From Curtobacterium pusillum (GTDB lineage: Bacteria > Actinomycetota > Actinomycetes > Actinomycetales > Microbacteriaceae): a stretch of 64,000 bases of DNA. This document shows positions 62,437 through 64,000 of this stretch, one piece after another (within the stretch, counting starts at the first letter, position 1; every line of letters begins with the position of its first letter). Position numbers and translations under genes: made by a program. The stretch spans positions 372,001-436,000 of the forward strand of contig NZ_VDZH01000004.1 in assembly GCF_007673235.1 (NCBI RefSeq), written 5' to 3'. The notes beneath the pieces are model-generated. The model worked only from the letters and a program-made list of their open reading frames with translations. It ran no database searches and had not been told where the DNA came from.

Positions 62437-64000
62437 TCACTTGGTCCAGTCCCAGACGTTCCAGACGATGCCCGTCTGGCCGCCGAAGTACTTGACACCC
62501 TTCAGCTGCGAGCTCGTGGCGAACAGCCCCGGGCTCTGGAACAGCGGCAGGCCGTAGGCCTGGTCGAAGGCGATCTTGTCGATCTGCTGCTTCATGTCGT
62601 CGAGCTTCGACTCGTCCAGGGTCGTCTGCGTCTCGACAGCGAGCTTCGAGGCCTCTTCGTTGGCGAACTTGTTGTAGTTGCCCTCGTTGTTGGTCTGGAA
62701 GAGCTGCGGGATCGCGGCGTTGCCGGCACCCGGGTTGACCCAACCGAAGATCGAGGCGTCGTAGTCGCCGCCCGCGAGGAGCGAGGACCAGTCGGGCGAA
62801 CCGCCGTCGACGACCTTGATGCCGGCCTTGGCGGCCGAGGACTGGATCGCCTGGAAGGTGTCCACGCGGTTCGGGTTCTCGGTGTTGTAGAGGATCTTGA
62901 CGGTCGGGGTCGCACCGTTCAGGAGCTTCTTCGCCTGGTCGATGTCGACCTTCGAGTACTCGTCGGAGTCGTTCGACTTCACGGCCTCGTCGTAGCCGTC
63001 CTGGCCCGGCAGGTAGAGCTGCGAGTCGAGGACCTTGGCGTCCTTCTGGATCGGGGTGACGATCGACTTGAGGATCTGGTCACGCGGGATCGTGAGGAGG
63101 AAGGCCTTGCGGACGTTCTCGTCCTTGAACACGGACGAGCCGAAGTTCAGGTCGAGGTGGTCGTAGGCGACCTGGGCGCCGTCGATGACCTTGACGCCGG
63201 AAGCGGCGTCGAGGGCCTTGACGGTGTCGGCGGACGCCTGCGGCTGGATCGCGTCGACCTCGCCGTTCTGGAGGGCCGTGACCTGGGCGTTGGCGTCACC
63301 GATGAAGCGGACGACGAGCTTGCCGAAGTTCACCTTGTGGTCGCCGGTGTACTCCGGGTTCGGCACGAAGGTCATCGACTGCTTCGGGGTCCAGGCGGAC
63401 ACCATGAGCGGGCCACCCGAGACGAGCAGCTTCTTGTCGCTCGGCAGGCTGGTCTTGTCGTAGCCCGTGTTGATGAAGTCGGCGACCTTCTTCAGCGTCG
63501 AGTTCGCCGGGGCCGGGTTCGCGGTGTCACCGGCCGGGGTGTCCTTGAGCGCCTTGAGCAGGTCGTCGGTGGTCGTGCCCGCCTCGTCCGCGACGACGTG
63601 CGCCGGGAACTGGATCGGGTTGACGAGGTTCCAGTCGACGTACGGCTTCTTGTACGTGAGGGTGATCGACGTCTTGGTGATGTCGGTCGGGTAGTCCGTC
63701 TGGAACGGCGACGCGGCGGCGAGCGAGAAGTACTGCGTCCCGCTGGTCACCTTGCCGTCGGCGTCCTGCGTGTCGGAGTCGTAGTACCCGGAGGCCTGCG
63801 CCCAGCCCAGGAGGAGGTCGTCAGAGGTGATGGCCTTGCCGTCGGACCACTTCGCGTCCTTGTTCAGCGTGTACTTGACCTTGAGCGGGTCGTCGCTGAG
63901 CTTCTTGACGGTGCCGAGGTCGGTGTTCGGCGTGATCTTGTAGTCCGAACCCAGGGTCACGAACTGCGGCTGCGTCATGTAGTTGAGCATGCCGTTCATG
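62437..64000 (-). CDS. Family 5 ABC substrate-binding protein (partial, N-terminus beyond window)
   Basis: At least 521 codons are open to the right edge; the visible part starts around AMNGMLNYMTQPQFVTLG. KYTLNKDAKWSDGKAITSDDLLLGW, the DYPTDITKTSITLTYKKPYVDW region and LDLNFGSSVFKDENVRKAFLLTI split across the domain are typical of SBP_bac_5 proteins that bind peptides outside the cell. Signal peptide and lipobox must lie past 64000. It is transcribed toward the permease and ATPase genes. Confidence 0.88.
   Translation of the reverse strand, partial: MNGMLNYMTQPQFVTLGSDYKITPNTDLGTVKKLSDDPLKVKYTLNKDAKWSDGKAITSDDLLLGWAQASGYYDSDTQDADGKVTSGTQYFSLAAASPFQTDYPTDITKTSITLTYKKPYVDWNLVNPIQFPAHVVADEAGTTTDDLLKALKDTPAGDTANPAPANSTLKKVADFINTGYDKTSLPSDKKLLVSGGPLMVSAWTPKQSMTFVPNPEYTGDHKVNFGKLVVRFIGDANAQVTALQNGEVDAIQPQASADTVKALDAASGVKVIDGAQVAYDHLDLNFGSSVFKDENVRKAFLLTIPRDQILKSIVTPIQKDAKVLDSQLYLPGQDGYDEAVKSNDSDEYSKVDIDQAKKLLNGATPTVKILYNTENPNRVDTFQAIQSSAAKAGIKVVDGGSPDWSSLLAGGDYDASIFGWVNPGAGNAAIPQLFQTNNEGNYNKFANEEASKLAVETQTTLDESKLDDMKQQIDKIAFDQAYGLPLFQSPGLFATSSQLKGVKYFGGQTGIVWNVWDWTK

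Overview
This window is very GC-rich (roughly 70 percent G+C), densely coding DNA from a high-GC Gram-positive bacterium. The gene set is typical of Actinobacteria: mycothiol deacetylase MshB, paired AdnA/AdnB-type helicase-nucleases, succinylase-branch lysine genes (dapE, dapD, dapC), seven-iron ferredoxin, DUF3107, DUF3117 and a UPF0182 membrane protein. Family-level features and frequent GTG/TTG starts fit Microbacteriaceae, possibly Curtobacterium; the genus is my guess and was not tested. I see no transposase, integrase, phage gene, plasmid function, CRISPR-Cas locus or rRNA. It reads as core chromosome, punctuated by non-coding repeats.

Layout. 1-3.5 kb: a minus-strand envelope-polymer cluster (CDP-glycerol glycerophosphotransferase-like protein cut by the window edge, two family-2 glycosyltransferases, a CDP-alcohol phosphatidyltransferase-like enzyme). 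3.7-8.4 kb: HtrA-type protease with a YGQ-repeat tail, a PLP aminotransferase, an array of four hairpin repeats, and a nitrilase-type amidase. 8.5-8.6 kb: initiator tRNA gene with a clear promoter. 8.6-29.8 kb: UPF0182 protein, PDZ/Lon-like protease, zincin-like protein, ThiF/TOMM-like protein, UvrD-type helicase, NudC, a phosphotransferase-like pseudokinase, AdnB, AdnA, DUF3107, small membrane proteins, ferritin-like protein and DEAD-box helicase. From memory this matches the order around Rv3193c-Rv3211 of Mycobacterium tuberculosis. 29.9-33 kb: PHP phosphoesterase, Xaa-Pro aminopeptidase, GNAT acetyltransferase.

33-55 kb: general stress protein, MgtE-N/CBS protein, DUF1003 protein and Mrp ATPase (one overlapping run), methyltransferase, secreted GH18 chitinase-like protein, TatB, O-methyltransferase, AAA ATPase, DUF3117, AI-2E-type permease, mannosyltransferase-like protein, divergent dapE/dapD, citrate synthase, dapC with fdxA, mshB, a lipoprotein, M20 amidohydrolase and typA. 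From memory much of this also exists, reordered, around Rv1165-Rv1232c. 54.6-64 kb: CPBP membrane protease, peroxiredoxin, two PH-like membrane proteins, and an oligopeptide ABC transporter (fused ATPase, two permeases, substrate-binding protein running off the right edge).

Gene starts follow two patterns. About twenty genes have a TANNNT -10 hexamer 6-8 bases before GTG/ATG, so they probably give leaderless transcripts; the rest have Shine-Dalgarno sequences or overlapping stop/start codons. Non-coding structure is unusually rich: a recurrent CTGGAGGC(G/A)CGG motif in perfect palindromes, inverted pairs and single sites; a GCGTAGGA repeat family at two loci; the four-hairpin array; 17-bp, 24-bp and 33-bp tandem repeats; and many long GC-rich hairpin terminators. 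I found no clearly new multi-gene system. The best leads are the repeat families and several core enzymes that have lost expected catalytic or metal-binding residues.
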